Part shown: piece by piece, positions 43,201-51,821 of the stretch
Numbering within the stretch: position 1 is the first letter of the stretch
Layout: every line of letters begins with the position of its first letter
Source of the DNA: Streptomyces sp. NA02950
Lineage (GTDB): Bacteria > Actinomycetota > Actinomycetes > Streptomycetales > Streptomycetaceae
Direction of reading: 5' to 3'
DNA: 64,000 nt
Assembly: GCF_013364155.1 (NCBI RefSeq)
Contig: NZ_CP054916.1
Span: 6,569,001-6,633,000, forward strand
Position numbers and translations under genes: made by a program
The notes under the pieces: generated by a model
The model's database searches: none
What the model was told of the DNA's origin: nothing
The model's input: only the letters and a program-made list of their open reading frames with translations

Positions 43201-43261
43201 CGCTTCAGGCCGGGGGGAGGCCGCGGCCATCGCACACCGGCTGGGGGTTCTCGACGAGTGA
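40250..43261 (+). CDS. Large LuxR-family ATPase regulator (LAL)
   Basis: 1003-aa transcriptional regulator of the LAL class. N-terminal AAA/STAND ATPase: FVGRGAELTALGEALSR, Walker A GGEAGVGKTRLL, Walker B TLVLALEDLHWAD. The middle is a TPR-like helical sensor region. The C-terminal LuxR HTH reads LTVRERDVLRLVAAGRSNRQ and IAEELFISPKTASVHVSNIL, then AKLGASGRGEAAAIAHRLG. The start is set at ATG 40250, about 13 residues before FVGR as in homologs. A GTG at 40151 overlapping the upstream small gene would add 33 residues. LALs often activate catabolic or antibiotic genes; the target here is unclear. Confidence 0.9.
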   Translation: MLSTVHSSHTSPVFVGRGAELTALGEALSRADAGEPGALFMGGEAGVGKTRLLREFLGRAAADGAVVALGGCVETGADALPYHPVSAALRSLRRQLGAELHAAVAGQEGELARLLPELGEMDRDRPETDGRARLFELTVRLLEHLAANRTLVLALEDLHWADRSTRELLSYLLRALTDSRLLIVATYRADDLHRHHPLRPALAEYERLRTVTRLELPRFDRSEVRRQLAAIHGEAPPEQVLDRVFERSEGNAFFVEELACSILGGSPGGISDSLRDLLLVRVEALPDEVQRVVRTAAEGGSEVEFGLLATVTGLAEDELIETLRTAVGAAVLQPSDESESFRFRHALMREAVAGDLLPGERSRLSRRYAEALEADPTLVRSEERAGRLAGYWFDARDPARALPAVIAAAAAARGRHAFAEQHHLLERALELWDDTPEELRRRTMRQGVDDGLRPAISPDMPGDFVDLLAAITVAARLAGERERALAICKRALRELEDDDPLRAAWFWTERYQLMRDLARSDGWDEIAHAQKLVKGLPPSVVHADVLTHAAYWYAVHQPGPTAMETAEQAVELCRVTGAEITGLTARLTLAWLTIHSGDVEAGLEQARAVCARDLEPGNANVLLRGYGGLSTALHGLGRYGEAVEIAERGSGLADRHGLPDTASFIDANLAESLIQLGRWADADDVVERALGRRGVSVRIRALIAERRAELALVRGAYGEARCRMEESDGSTTGPYPEPQHTLAMARIAIALASADGRILDARSLLDTAVGEAIPPDHQRYAWPLLYEAAAAEARTRGLAVAEPGRRAAVERIRKAMKGQPEFVPQWAAQALMTEAELLTAEGRDATARWMEAVAATEQLEAPALLATARLRLAEALIIQGGNGSRTAAGELLRQADAAARELGAAPLETEITTLAGRARIPLRQADGEAAPPPAPAAALGLTVRERDVLRLVAAGRSNRQIAEELFISPKTASVHVSNILAKLGASGRGEAAAIAHRLGVLDE

Positions 43262-43399
43262 CGCTTCACTGAGGGTCACAGCACGACGGGGCTGCCCACC
43301 TCCTGTCAGACCGATGTCGATCGATCCGTCGGTTCGCCGTCCGTGACGGGAAGCCGACAGGCCGGCGCAGTCCAGGAGGCCAGGGGGGAACGAGATGAT

Positions 43400-43432
43400 C
43401 CCCGGCGCCCCGCCGGGGGCGGGGTGCCGGGG
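43400..43432. terminator. Shared terminator between convergent LAL and protease genes
   Basis: CCCCGGCGCCCCGC and GCGGGGTGCCGGGG form a 14-bp stem (one G-T pair) within 43400-43432, between the LAL stop (43261) and the protease stop (43462). It can serve both directions. Confidence 0.7.
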
Positions 43433-43461
43433 ACCACGGTCAGGCCGTTCGACGGGTCAGG

Positions 43462-45069
43462 TCAGCGGACGTTGACGGCCTTCCACGCGGCGGTGACCGT
43501 CTTGTACTCGGTGCTGCGCTTGCCGTACAGGTCGCCCGCCGCCTTCAGGGTGGCCTTGCGGGCGCCCTTGTAGTCGGTGGTCGAGGTCATGTAGACGGTC
43601 AGCGCCCGGTACCAGATCCTGGCGACCTTCTTGTTGCCGATGCCCTTGACCGTGGAGTGGTCGTAGGTGGGGCTGTTGTACTTCACGCCCTTGATGGTCT
43701 TCCGGCCGCTGCCCTCGCTGGCGAGGTAGAAGAAGTGGTTGCCGACTCCGGAGGAGTTGTGCACGTCCATGTCGCCGATGCCGGACTTCCAGTAGTCGGC
43801 GGACGAGCCGTCCAGGGAGGGCTTGTCCATGCGGCGCAGCCACGGCGGGGTGGACTGGTCGCTGAACAGGTAGTCGGGCTTGTCGTAGCGGTTGTTGGCG
43901 AACCACTCGACCGCGGTGCCGAAGATGTCGCTGGTGGCCTCGTTGAGGGCGCCGGACTCACCTTCGTAGACGAGGTTGGCGGTGGCGCTGGTGACGCCGT
44001 GGGTCATCTCGTGGCCCATGGTGTCCAGGTCGACCTGCTCGGCGTCGCGGTTGCCGTCGCCGTCACCGGTGAACATGCAGAAGCAGTCGTCGGACCACTG
44101 GGCGTTGTCCCACTTGTCACCGACGTGGACGAAGACCGTGGCGCCCTTGCCGTCGTTGCGGATGCCCTTGCGGCCGAAGGTCTTCTGGAAGTAGTTCCAG
44201 GTCCAGGCGGTGTTGGCGTGGGCGTCCACACCGGCGGTGGCGCGGTTGGCGGAGAACTTCTTGCCGTCGCCCCACTCGTTGTCGCGGTCGGTGAGGAGCT
44301 TGCCGGAGGTCGGCTTCAGCGCGTCGGCGTCGACGTTCTTGGCGTCCCGGGTGATGGTGCCGCGTTTGGGGTCCTTGAGCGCGTACGTGCCGTTCGGCTG
44401 CTTGGTGGTGTCGATGCGGATGTCGCCGGTGTACTCGGAGTGGCCCTTGCCCCTGGCCTCGTGCTGCGCGTCGTAGGACGCGAGCTGCTTGCCGTTGGCG
44501 GCGTCGGTGACGATGACCTTGCCGACCGGTTCGCCGTGCGCGCCGGTGCCCTTCACGGTGGTCTGCCAGGCCAGGCGCGGGGTGCCGTCGACGGCCCAGA
44601 CGATCAGCTTGGGGCGGGAGGTGGCGTCCTTGACCCCCTTGGCCTTCTTCAGCGCCTGGTCGGCGGTGTGCCGGGGAGAGACGCCCGGGGTGGTCTTCTT
44701 GACGGCCACCGTACGTGCTCTGGCCCGGCTGAGGTCTCTGTAGTCGCCGTCCTTCGACTGGTGGACGATCAAGTCGCCACCGAGGACCGGGAGTCCGCGG
44801 AAGGTGCGGTCGAAGCGTATGTGCTGGGTGCCGTCGGCGTCGAAGACGACGTCCTTGGCGGTGAGGTCCTGCCCGCTGCCGAAGCCGAACTCCTCGGCGT
44901 GGCTACGGACGTTGGCCTCGGCGTTGGCGATGGCCTTGTCCCGTGGCGAGGCGGCGGCCTGTGCGGAGGCCGGTCCGGCGATCTGCAGGCCGGTGGCGAC
45001 AAGAGCGGATGCTGCGGCTAGCGCCGCGGCCGCGGTGACGCGACGGCGCTGTGGGGAAGCCGATATCAC
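43462..45069 (-). CDS. Secreted M4-family (thermolysin-like) zinc metalloprotease
   Basis: 535-aa extracellular protease precursor. GTG start at 45069 has an excellent RBS (GAGGAGATACAGC). The signal peptide (RRRVTAAAALAAASALVATG) is followed by an FTP/PepSY propeptide (RFDRTFRGLPVLGGDLIVHQ, then PRLAWQTTVKGTG). In the catalytic domain HEMTH (H353, E354, H357) and E377 in GALNEATSD are the zinc site, with GDGDGNRDAEQVD calcium-type residues nearby and the C-terminal DVHNSSGVGNHFFYLA region. Length and motifs are complete, so an active neutral protease is expected. Confidence 0.93.
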   Translation of the reverse strand: MISASPQRRRVTAAAALAAASALVATGLQIAGPASAQAAASPRDKAIANAEANVRSHAEEFGFGSGQDLTAKDVVFDADGTQHIRFDRTFRGLPVLGGDLIVHQSKDGDYRDLSRARARTVAVKKTTPGVSPRHTADQALKKAKGVKDATSRPKLIVWAVDGTPRLAWQTTVKGTGAHGEPVGKVIVTDAANGKQLASYDAQHEARGKGHSEYTGDIRIDTTKQPNGTYALKDPKRGTITRDAKNVDADALKPTSGKLLTDRDNEWGDGKKFSANRATAGVDAHANTAWTWNYFQKTFGRKGIRNDGKGATVFVHVGDKWDNAQWSDDCFCMFTGDGDGNRDAEQVDLDTMGHEMTHGVTSATANLVYEGESGALNEATSDIFGTAVEWFANNRYDKPDYLFSDQSTPPWLRRMDKPSLDGSSADYWKSGIGDMDVHNSSGVGNHFFYLASEGSGRKTIKGVKYNSPTYDHSTVKGIGNKKVARIWYRALTVYMTSTTDYKGARKATLKAAGDLYGKRSTEYKTVTAAWKAVNVR

Positions 45070-45275
45070 GCTGTATCTCCTCGGGGGGAGTTGACGGAAA
45101 GATGGTGAGATCCTGTCGTTAACGGCATGAAAAGTGATCAAATGTGGGCGAGTTTTACCTGAATTTGACGACTACCGACCGTCTCTCGTCTTTCTCGTAT
45201 GAAGACGGCCTGGACTGCCCGTGGGTTGAGTCCTTCGTGGTCACAACGCGAGGTGGGCGGGCGTTTTGTTGACCG

Positions 45276-45329
45276 CCGCACTACGGCGCGGCCACCCGGG
45301 ATCTCCCGGGCGGCCGCGCCGTAGTGCGG
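45276..45329 (-). terminator. Long hairpin after the MFS gene
   Basis: CCGCACTACGGCGCGGCC (45276-45293) pairs perfectly with GGCCGCGCCGTAGTGCGG (45312-45329), with a further CCCGGGA/TCCCGGG stem inside. It lies 15 bp after the end of the leftward MFS operon and isolates it from the protease promoter. Confidence 0.85.
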
Positions 45330-45343
45330 GGCTGTGTCGGGTG

Positions 45344-46648
45344 TCACCTCGGTGGCGCGTGGCCGACCGCCTCCTGACGCTCCTCGCGGGCGGCCGACGG
45401 CGCGTGGGGGCGCCGCGGCCGCCCGATCAGCACCGCCAGATGCACCACGAGCATCACCGCGGCGGTCACGGCGGCGCTGTGCCACAGCAGGGCGTCCATC
45501 CGGCCCGCCGACAGATACGCGCCCGCGGCCACCGCCACCAGGGCGCAGACCGCGCGGTCGATGATGCTCTCCACCGACAGCAGGGTGGCGCGCGGAGCGC
45601 CCGGCGGCACCGCGTCGTTCACCAGCTTGCGCTGGATCGGGTACGCGAAGCCGGTGACCGCCGAGAACAGACAGAGCAGCGCGACCGTCGCCATCGGCCC
45701 GCCCAGGGTGATCCCGGCCAGGGACACCGCCATCGCCAGGCTCAAGCCGGACACCATCGTCAACGGTTTCAGCGTGCGGCCCAGCCACTGCGGCCGGGCC
45801 GCGCCCACGGCCTCGGCCACCGTCACGGCCGCCAGCACACCGCCGTGCGAGGGCTCGGGGATGCCCTGGTCGATCAGGATCGGCTGAAACAGGTTCACCT
45901 GGCAGATCCGGGAGAGCGTGAAGACCGCCACGCCCTGCACCATCACCAGGACCAGCCACGGGGAGCCGCGCAGCTGGCGCAGCGCGTGCCCGGCCTCCTT
46001 CCACACCCCCGACCGGCGTTCGCCCGTCTCCCCGCCGGCCAGCCGGGGCAGGGCCATGGCACACGCCAGTGACGCCGCTGCGCTGGCCGCGCTGAGGACG
46101 TACGGCGTGGGCCGGGACAGTGCCATCAGCGGTCCCACCAGCGGCCAGCACATGACCTTCGCGGCCAGCCCGAGCGCCCGCGCGGTGCCCTCGGCGCGCA
46201 GATAGTGGTCGTCCGCGCCCTCCGCGTGCAGGGCGTCGTAGAGGTAGGCGCTGGCCGCCCCCGAGGTCAGGGAGCGGCCCGCGGCGATGGCGAGGAAGTG
46301 GACCAGGAAGCCGGTGTAGTCGGGGGACAGGACGGGGGCGAGGTTCGCCGCCGTCATCACCACGGCGCCCGCGCGCAGACAGTTGCGGGCGCCGATCCGG
46401 TCGGCCACCAGCCCGGTCGGGATCTCGAACAGGCAGAACGCGATGTAGTAGATGGACTGGATACCGAAGATCTGCGCGTCCGAGAGCCCGGCCTCCCGCT
46501 GGTAGGCGTAGAAGACCGGCATCCACCACAGCAGGTTGAACAGCAGCTGGAAACCGTTGTTGAGGGCGATGACCCGGCGGGCCCCGGCGGTGAGCGGGGC
46601 CCGCCCCTCCGCCGGGGGCCGGCGGAGGAACGGCCTACGGCCCCTCAC
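45344..46648 (-). CDS. MFS transporter
   Basis: 434-aa major facilitator with about 12 hydrophobic helices. Conserved features include IYYIAFCLFEIPTGLVADRI-GARN (the loop 2-3 signature) and SLTSGAASAYLYDAL. The GTG start at 46648 overlaps the PPDK-like gene stop (GTGA), so the two are coupled. The apparent much longer upstream frame is antisense or overlap artefact. Its place as last gene of an ATP-grasp/PPDK-like operon suggests export of the product of those enzymes. Confidence 0.88.
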   Translation of the reverse strand: MRGRRPFLRRPPAEGRAPLTAGARRVIALNNGFQLLFNLLWWMPVFYAYQREAGLSDAQIFGIQSIYYIAFCLFEIPTGLVADRIGARNCLRAGAVVMTAANLAPVLSPDYTGFLVHFLAIAAGRSLTSGAASAYLYDALHAEGADDHYLRAEGTARALGLAAKVMCWPLVGPLMALSRPTPYVLSAASAAASLACAMALPRLAGGETGERRSGVWKEAGHALRQLRGSPWLVLVMVQGVAVFTLSRICQVNLFQPILIDQGIPEPSHGGVLAAVTVAEAVGAARPQWLGRTLKPLTMVSGLSLAMAVSLAGITLGGPMATVALLCLFSAVTGFAYPIQRKLVNDAVPPGAPRATLLSVESIIDRAVCALVAVAAGAYLSAGRMDALLWHSAAVTAAVMLVVHLAVLIGRPRRPHAPSAAREERQEAVGHAPPR

Positions 46649-48648
46649 AGCGCGTACGGGCGGAGCTGGACCAGCCGGAAACCGCCCTCTTCGGTCATCA
46701 GCCACTCGATGTCCAGCGGATCGTCCGGATCGTCCGCGAAATGCGACTGGAGCAGCCGCCCGGTGAGTGCGAGATCCGCCAGCCGCGCCCGGGCCGACGA
46801 CGGCAGGTCCGCACCGGAGGAGCCGAGGTCCACGGTGCGGCCCCCGCCCTCCACGGTGTTGTACAGGTACTGGAGCGGCAGCGCCGTACCGTCCACGACG
46901 CTCTCGGGGGAGCCGGGCGTGCAGTTGATGTAGACGTTGCGGAAGTCCTCGCGCCGGGTCGGGTTGCAGGTGACCAGCACCCCGCCGAGCTCGGCCGGGG
47001 TGTACTCCTGGACGATGACGCCCATGTAGGTGTCGTCCAGGGAGATGCCCGCCTCGTGGCGGAGCCGGACACTGCGCGGTGACAGCAGCGAGGCCCACAC
47101 CTGCCGTACGGCGTCCAGGAGTTCGTCCGTGCCGTGCACCGTGGTGATGGAGTCGTAGACCCCGGCGGCGGAGAACCCGGGCAGATCCTCGGCGTTGGAG
47201 GAGGACCGCACCACCAGCCGCCTGCGGCATCCGCTGTCCGCGAACGGGCCGATGATCCGCGCCGCCACCTCGTCCGGCACCGGGGTGCCGCGCACCAGCT
47301 GCTGAAGGCTCAGACACAGCGGGTCCAGCACATCGGTGGCGCCCAGCTCCAGCGCCATCTTCAGCTTGCCGATGCCCTGTTGCAGAGCGGGCGAGGAGAT
47401 CAGGAAACGGTGCTGGAGGGCGAACGGCAGCGCCACGCCGTCGGGCGCGGTGACGGTGGCCGCCACGAACTCCGAGGCCGCCTGGCGCAGCGCCTCGGCG
47501 TCGGCGGACGCGGTCAGCCGGGAGGCGAGGTGGCCGTACAGATCCTTCCGGGGCGGCCGGGACCGGCCGTAGAAGGCGATGAGATCGGCGGTGCGGCTGT
47601 CCAGCACATGGTGGAGTTCACCGAGGTTGGCGGCCTTGGTGCCGTAGCGGTCGTGGTCCTCGCGGCGCAGCCGGCGAAGCTCCAGGACGGGGATGTCCTC
47701 CAGCAGTGGCGGCTCCAGCCGGATCCGCTGCTGATGCCACGCGGGCTCGTCGAGGTCCGGGACCTCGTGCAGCCGGACCACGCTCACTTCGTCGTCCCTG
47801 ACCCGGTAGCAGATCCATGCCCCGTTCAGCCCCTCCGCCTCCACCAGCCGGGGCAGGTCGCGCACGATGGCGTTGGGGATGCCCCAGCCGGAGGCCAGCA
47901 CATTGGTGTGGGACAGCGGGGTGATGGGGGCGGCGTTGATGAATCCGGCCACCCGCGGTATGTCGTCCGGCAGACAGTCCATGGCCACGATGTCCGACCA
48001 GCCGAGACCCGCGGCGTGTTCGCGGTACTCCTCCAGCGAGGCGAACCAGCGCAGTCGGCCGATGGCATCACCGGTGTTCAGCGGGGTGCGGGGGCGGCTG
48101 ACGAACAGCTCGTGGCTGAGGATGCGCGGCAGCCGTACGTCGCTGACCGGAGCCAGCGCGGCCTCCTGGGCGTGATTGGCGGGTTTCAGCAGCAGTGGCA
48201 GCCGCCCGTCCACCCGCTCCCGGACGAAATCGTAGAACTCCTGGAGCAGCGGACCGTCCATGGTGTCGGCCTCGGTGGTCTCCAGCACCAGGAACGGCCG
48301 CCGGCCTTCGGTGTCCTCGTCGGCGTGCAGCGACAGCACACCGAGCAGGAACCGGCGGCCGGGGTCGGTGTACACCGAGGCGTTGAACGCGTCCAGCCGT
48401 GCGTCGAGTTCGTCCAGGTCCATGCCGAGGATGCGGGTGGCCACATAGTTGACGTGGAACGGGTGGACGGCGGTGTCCAGCAGATGCCAGGTGTGCTCGA
48501 CGCGGTCCACCACCACCTTCAGATACGGATGTCCGGCCAGCACTCCGGACAGCGTCCGGAACAGCGGCAGCGACAGGTTCTCGCCGACCACGGTGGCATC
48601 GGCGCCGGGCGCGGTGGCCGGGCCCGGAAACGCGCTGATGCCGGTCAT
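46645..48648 (-). CDS. PEP/pyruvate-binding domain (PPDK N-terminal) protein
   Basis: 667-aa enzyme. The C-terminal third is a PPDK/PEP-synthase ATP-binding domain: RRLVVRSSSNAEDLPGFSAA, GVYDSITTVHGTDELLDAVR and YMGVIVQEYTPAELGGVLVT plus CNP. The N-terminal 330 residues (AGHPYLKVVVDRVEHTWHLL, RRPFLVLETTEADTMDGPLL, and ITPLSHTNVLASGWGIPNAI) are not a standard domain to me. The phosphohistidine and PEP-binding domains of PpsA/PPDK are absent, so it is not a normal PEP synthase. It may use ATP to activate a small molecule, together with the ATP-grasp partner. It overlaps both neighbours (TGATG and GTGA). Confidence 0.8.
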   Translation of the reverse strand: MTGISAFPGPATAPGADATVVGENLSLPLFRTLSGVLAGHPYLKVVVDRVEHTWHLLDTAVHPFHVNYVATRILGMDLDELDARLDAFNASVYTDPGRRFLLGVLSLHADEDTEGRRPFLVLETTEADTMDGPLLQEFYDFVRERVDGRLPLLLKPANHAQEAALAPVSDVRLPRILSHELFVSRPRTPLNTGDAIGRLRWFASLEEYREHAAGLGWSDIVAMDCLPDDIPRVAGFINAAPITPLSHTNVLASGWGIPNAIVRDLPRLVEAEGLNGAWICYRVRDDEVSVVRLHEVPDLDEPAWHQQRIRLEPPLLEDIPVLELRRLRREDHDRYGTKAANLGELHHVLDSRTADLIAFYGRSRPPRKDLYGHLASRLTASADAEALRQAASEFVAATVTAPDGVALPFALQHRFLISSPALQQGIGKLKMALELGATDVLDPLCLSLQQLVRGTPVPDEVAARIIGPFADSGCRRRLVVRSSSNAEDLPGFSAAGVYDSITTVHGTDELLDAVRQVWASLLSPRSVRLRHEAGISLDDTYMGVIVQEYTPAELGGVLVTCNPTRREDFRNVYINCTPGSPESVVDGTALPLQYLYNTVEGGGRTVDLGSSGADLPSSARARLADLALTGRLLQSHFADDPDDPLDIEWLMTEEGGFRLVQLRPYAL

Positions 48649-50030
48649 CAGGGCCTCCCGGTGGCGGTGGCGGGCGGCAGGACGGTGGGCAGGGCGTCGT
48701 TGAGCCGCTCGAAGTCACGTATCACCGTGACCGGATCGTCGGCGACCAGCAGGCACAGCGCCGCCATGGTGTTCGCGCCCGCCGCCGGGTCGTAGACCGG
48801 CACCGGTGTGCCGTCCGGCAGCGAGTGCTCGGCCACCTCCGTCAGCCGCGCCCCGGTGGAGATCAGCCCGGACCGCTGGACGGCGGCGAAGTCCCACAGC
48901 CGCCGGTCCGGCCACGCGGTGCCGGAGCCGTCCACGGCCAGCACCACCAGCGATCCGGCCGCGCCCTTGGCGTCCGCGGCGCCCAGCACCGAACCCGGCC
49001 CAGGATCGGGCCAGTCGACCTCGCGGCCGAGCAGCCGGTCGATGAGCATGCCGATGACGTCCACTCCGAAGACGTCCTCGATCTGCGGCACGGTCATCGC
49101 GCCGCCGAACCGGGCGGCGGTCTCGATGACCCACATCCGCCCGTCGGCGCCCAGCTTGATCTCGGTGTGGGTGCCGCAGGTGCGCAGACCGAGCGCGTCC
49201 ACGGCGGCCGCCGCCAGCTCCACCACCTTCCGCTGGGCGTCCTCGGGCAGCAGGGCGGGGGTGATCCCGGCGCGCTCGGTGAACGGCTCGATGGTGGGCA
49301 TCCGTCCGCTCAGGCACACCGGGTGGTAGACGCCGTCGGCCACAACACCCTCGACGCTGACGTAGTCGCCCCAGCCGGGCTCCTCGAACCAGTCCCCGGC
49401 CGTGCCCGTCACGATCTCCTCGACCAGGAAGTCCGCGTCGGCCCCGGCCACATGCAGCTCGGCGTAGCCCTGGCGGGCGGACTCCTCCATCACCTCCCGG
49501 GCCCGTGCCCAGGCGGGCGCGATGTCCTCCGGGCCGCGCAGGATCTGGTGGGCGGTGGACCCGGCGCTCCAGGCGGCCTTCATCAGCATCGGGTACGGGA
49601 TCTCGGCCGCGGCCTCGTGCAGATCGCGCTCGGTGGCCACGGAGCGGAACCGCGGCTGGGACACCCCGTGCGCGTCCCAGGTGCGGCGCATCATCCGCTT
49701 GTCGCGGGCCAGCACACAGTGCGCACCGGCCCCGGCGAGGCCGAGCCGTTCGCAGGCGTCGGCCACCGCCACCACGGCGTACTCGGACGGGGTGAACACC
49801 GCGTCGGCGCCGACGGCCTGTGCCTGAGCCGTGATCAGCGCCACCAGGTCCTGGGACGCGGTGTCCGCGGGGGAGACCACCGAGGCACACAGCCCGGTGA
49901 CCACATCGCGTGCGGAGGGCGGAAGGGGACTGAGCACGAGCAGATGCACTTCGGCCTTCGCGGCGACCCGGGACAGCGCGTATTCCAGCGGCGGCCCGCC
50001 CTTGGCGTAGACAAACAGCACCTTACTCAC
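48648..50030 (-). CDS. ATP-grasp ligase
   Basis: 460-aa carboxylate-amine ligase of the ATP-grasp superfamily. N-terminal Rossmann part (MSKVLFVYAKGGPPLEYALS, then GADAVFTPSEYAVVAVADAC), lysine-bearing ATP-binding lobe (DKRMMRRTWDAHGVSQPRFR, PYPMLMKAAWSAGSTAHQIL, DADFLVEEIVTG) and Mg-binding end (GTHTEIKLGADGRMWVIETA plus ARFGG). It would join a carboxylate to an amine through an acyl-phosphate, as in dipeptide-type natural products. First gene of a coupled three-gene operon (ATP-grasp, PPDK-like, MFS), divergent from a PAS-LuxR regulator. Confidence 0.88.
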   Translation of the reverse strand: MSKVLFVYAKGGPPLEYALSRVAAKAEVHLLVLSPLPPSARDVVTGLCASVVSPADTASQDLVALITAQAQAVGADAVFTPSEYAVVAVADACERLGLAGAGAHCVLARDKRMMRRTWDAHGVSQPRFRSVATERDLHEAAAEIPYPMLMKAAWSAGSTAHQILRGPEDIAPAWARAREVMEESARQGYAELHVAGADADFLVEEIVTGTAGDWFEEPGWGDYVSVEGVVADGVYHPVCLSGRMPTIEPFTERAGITPALLPEDAQRKVVELAAAAVDALGLRTCGTHTEIKLGADGRMWVIETAARFGGAMTVPQIEDVFGVDVIGMLIDRLLGREVDWPDPGPGSVLGAADAKGAAGSLVVLAVDGSGTAWPDRRLWDFAAVQRSGLISTGARLTEVAEHSLPDGTPVPVYDPAAGANTMAALCLLVADDPVTVIRDFERLNDALPTVLPPATATGRP

Positions 50031-50357
50031 AGATAACGACTCCTCGGTTCAGAGTTTCTCGACGGCTCAGCGAAAACCGGCGGGGTGGCACATCCGCCGC
50101 GATCCGGGCCCATCAAGCGAACCAGTCGGGCATGACGTCTACCCCCGGATCCGGAGGTGGGTACTCAGGCAAATGCCTGAGTGTTACGGGATGTTCACGC
50201 TGAGCGAGGACCTCAGGCACGGGTTTCGGCCCTTCTCGGCCCCTTGTGCGGTCCGGCCGGTTACGGCGCATGCGCACGCGGGCCCTGGGCAATCCTTGGC
50301 CATGCCTTCGGCGGTCCGTGCCCGGAGGCCGGACCGGAAAGGCGGCTGGTGTCCGAT
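50031..50357. promoter_or_regulatory. Divergent control region of the ATP-grasp operon and PAS-LuxR gene
   Basis: A perfect palindrome ACTCAGGCAAATGCCTGAGT lies at 50163-50182 (9-bp arms, AA centre), with another half-like CCTCAGGCAC at about 50210. LuxR-type regulators bind such inverted repeats, so the PAS-LuxR protein encoded at 50358 is the obvious candidate to act here. No other feature is seen in these 327 bp. Confidence 0.6.
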
Positions 50358-51674
50358 ATGGGCCTGAGTACGCTGCTCGAGCGCATGCCCGTGTCATGGT
50401 GGGAAGCCGATGAGGGGTTGCGCATCGTCAACTGCGGCGGGGGCGCGTTCCACGACCCCGGCACCGCACAGCGGTTCGTCGACAGTCTCGGCGGCGCTGC
50501 CGACACCGCGCGGAAGAGGGCGGCCGCCGAGGACCGGGAGGCGGGCATCGACCGCCGTCAGGTCCGGTTCGGCGGGCGGCTGTTCGACGTCACCTGCTAT
50601 CCCGGACGGCTGGCCGGTGGCGGCCGGGGCGGGGTCAGCGGACTCGCGGTGGACATCAGCGCGCTGGACCTCGGACAGCGGGGCTACGCCGCCGCGTTCA
50701 CCGACTTCGCCGACTTCGCGCCCGCCGCCGCGTTCATCCGCGATGCCCACGGCCGCTATCTGTGGGCCAACCACGCCTACGCGCATCTGTACGGCACCAC
50801 CGCCGAGGCCGTGATCGGCAGCAGTGTCACCGACTTCGACGCCCCCGAGGACGTGGCCACCTTCCGGACCCTGGACCGGCAGGTGCTCAGCTCGGGCAAA
50901 CCGGTGCGGCACACCCTCAGTTACCACCGCCCCGACGGCTCCCCGGGACGCGCGGTCGGCCACCGCTTCCCGGTGGCCGAGGGCGGCCAGACCTGTGTGG
51001 CCGGGATCTACATCGACATCACCGACTACACCCTCGCCCTGAACCAGCGGCGTGCCGCCGAGGAGGAGCTCCAGGCGCTCAGCGAACACAGCGGTCTGCC
51101 CTGCGCCCTTCTCTCGGCGGGCGGCCGGATACGCCGGGTCAGTGCCGCGGCCGCCGAACTGCTCCGGGTCCACGTCCCCGATCTGCTCGGCCGCCCCGCC
51201 CACCACTATCTGGCCCCGAGCGACGACCTGGCCGGACTGCGCCACGCCTGGCGGGATCTGGTGAACCGTCGCAGACGCCGGATTCAGACCTCCGCGGTCT
51301 TCCTCGACGCCCGGGGTGAGGAGTGGCGGGCCCGGCTGCTGCTCACCGCCGTCAGCAGCGGCTCACGGCGGGCCCGCGGCGTCTGGGCGGTACTGCCCCA
51401 CCACACCCTGCCGCATCCGCCGCTGCCACCGCTCACCGCGGCGCAGTTGCGCATCCTCACCCTGCTGTCCGCCGGGCACGGCAACAACGAGATCGCCGCC
51501 TCGCTCCGGCTCTCCCGGCAGACCCTGGACTACCACCTCGGCCGGCTGCGGGAGTTGCTGGCGGCACCCACCCGGCTGGCGCTGGTCAGCCGGGCGTATG
51601 TACTGGGCATCCTCGATCCGCAGGCCTGGCCGCCGCGCTCGGCCGTCGGCTGTCGCCCCGCCGGTCCCTGCTGA
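50358..51674 (+). CDS. PAS-domain LuxR-family regulator
   Basis: 438-aa regulator. At least one clear PAS domain (AAAFIRDAHGRYLWANHAYA, HLYGTTAEAVIGSSVTDFDA, then AGIYIDITDY), a degenerate PAS before it (MPVSWWEADEGLRIVNCGGG) and another after it (GLPCALLSAGGRIRRVSAAA). C-terminal LuxR HTH: PLTAAQLRILTLLSAGHGNN, EIAASLRLSRQTLDYHLGRL, RELLAAPTRLALVSRAYVLG. It probably senses a small ligand or redox state in the cytoplasm. The ATG at 50358 precedes the first PAS directly. Control of the divergent ATP-grasp operon is inferred from position and the palindrome. Confidence 0.85.
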   Translation: MGLSTLLERMPVSWWEADEGLRIVNCGGGAFHDPGTAQRFVDSLGGAADTARKRAAAEDREAGIDRRQVRFGGRLFDVTCYPGRLAGGGRGGVSGLAVDISALDLGQRGYAAAFTDFADFAPAAAFIRDAHGRYLWANHAYAHLYGTTAEAVIGSSVTDFDAPEDVATFRTLDRQVLSSGKPVRHTLSYHRPDGSPGRAVGHRFPVAEGGQTCVAGIYIDITDYTLALNQRRAAEEELQALSEHSGLPCALLSAGGRIRRVSAAAAELLRVHVPDLLGRPAHHYLAPSDDLAGLRHAWRDLVNRRRRRIQTSAVFLDARGEEWRARLLLTAVSSGSRRARGVWAVLPHHTLPHPPLPPLTAAQLRILTLLSAGHGNNEIAASLRLSRQTLDYHLGRLRELLAAPTRLALVSRAYVLGILDPQAWPPRSAVGCRPAGPC

Positions 51675-51821
51675 CGGGAAGCAGAATGGGAGCTTCGGTG
51701 TGGGGTGGTTCACAGCGCCTCCACCCCATCTCCTGAATGAATTCCTGTTATCCGCTGTCCCGGTCCGGGTCTCCCTCAGTGCCAGGACGACGAGTCGAGC
51801 TCAGGAAAAGGGGCGCTGAGA

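Noticed and set aside
43657..45021. 454-aa rightward ORF opposite the M4 protease
   Set aside because: Val/Gly-rich antisense artefact; the leftward frame carries HEMTH and the signal peptide.
47134..48795. 553-aa rightward ORF opposite the PPDK-like gene
   Set aside because: Antisense shadow without domain; the leftward gene has PPDK motifs and overlaps its neighbours correctly.
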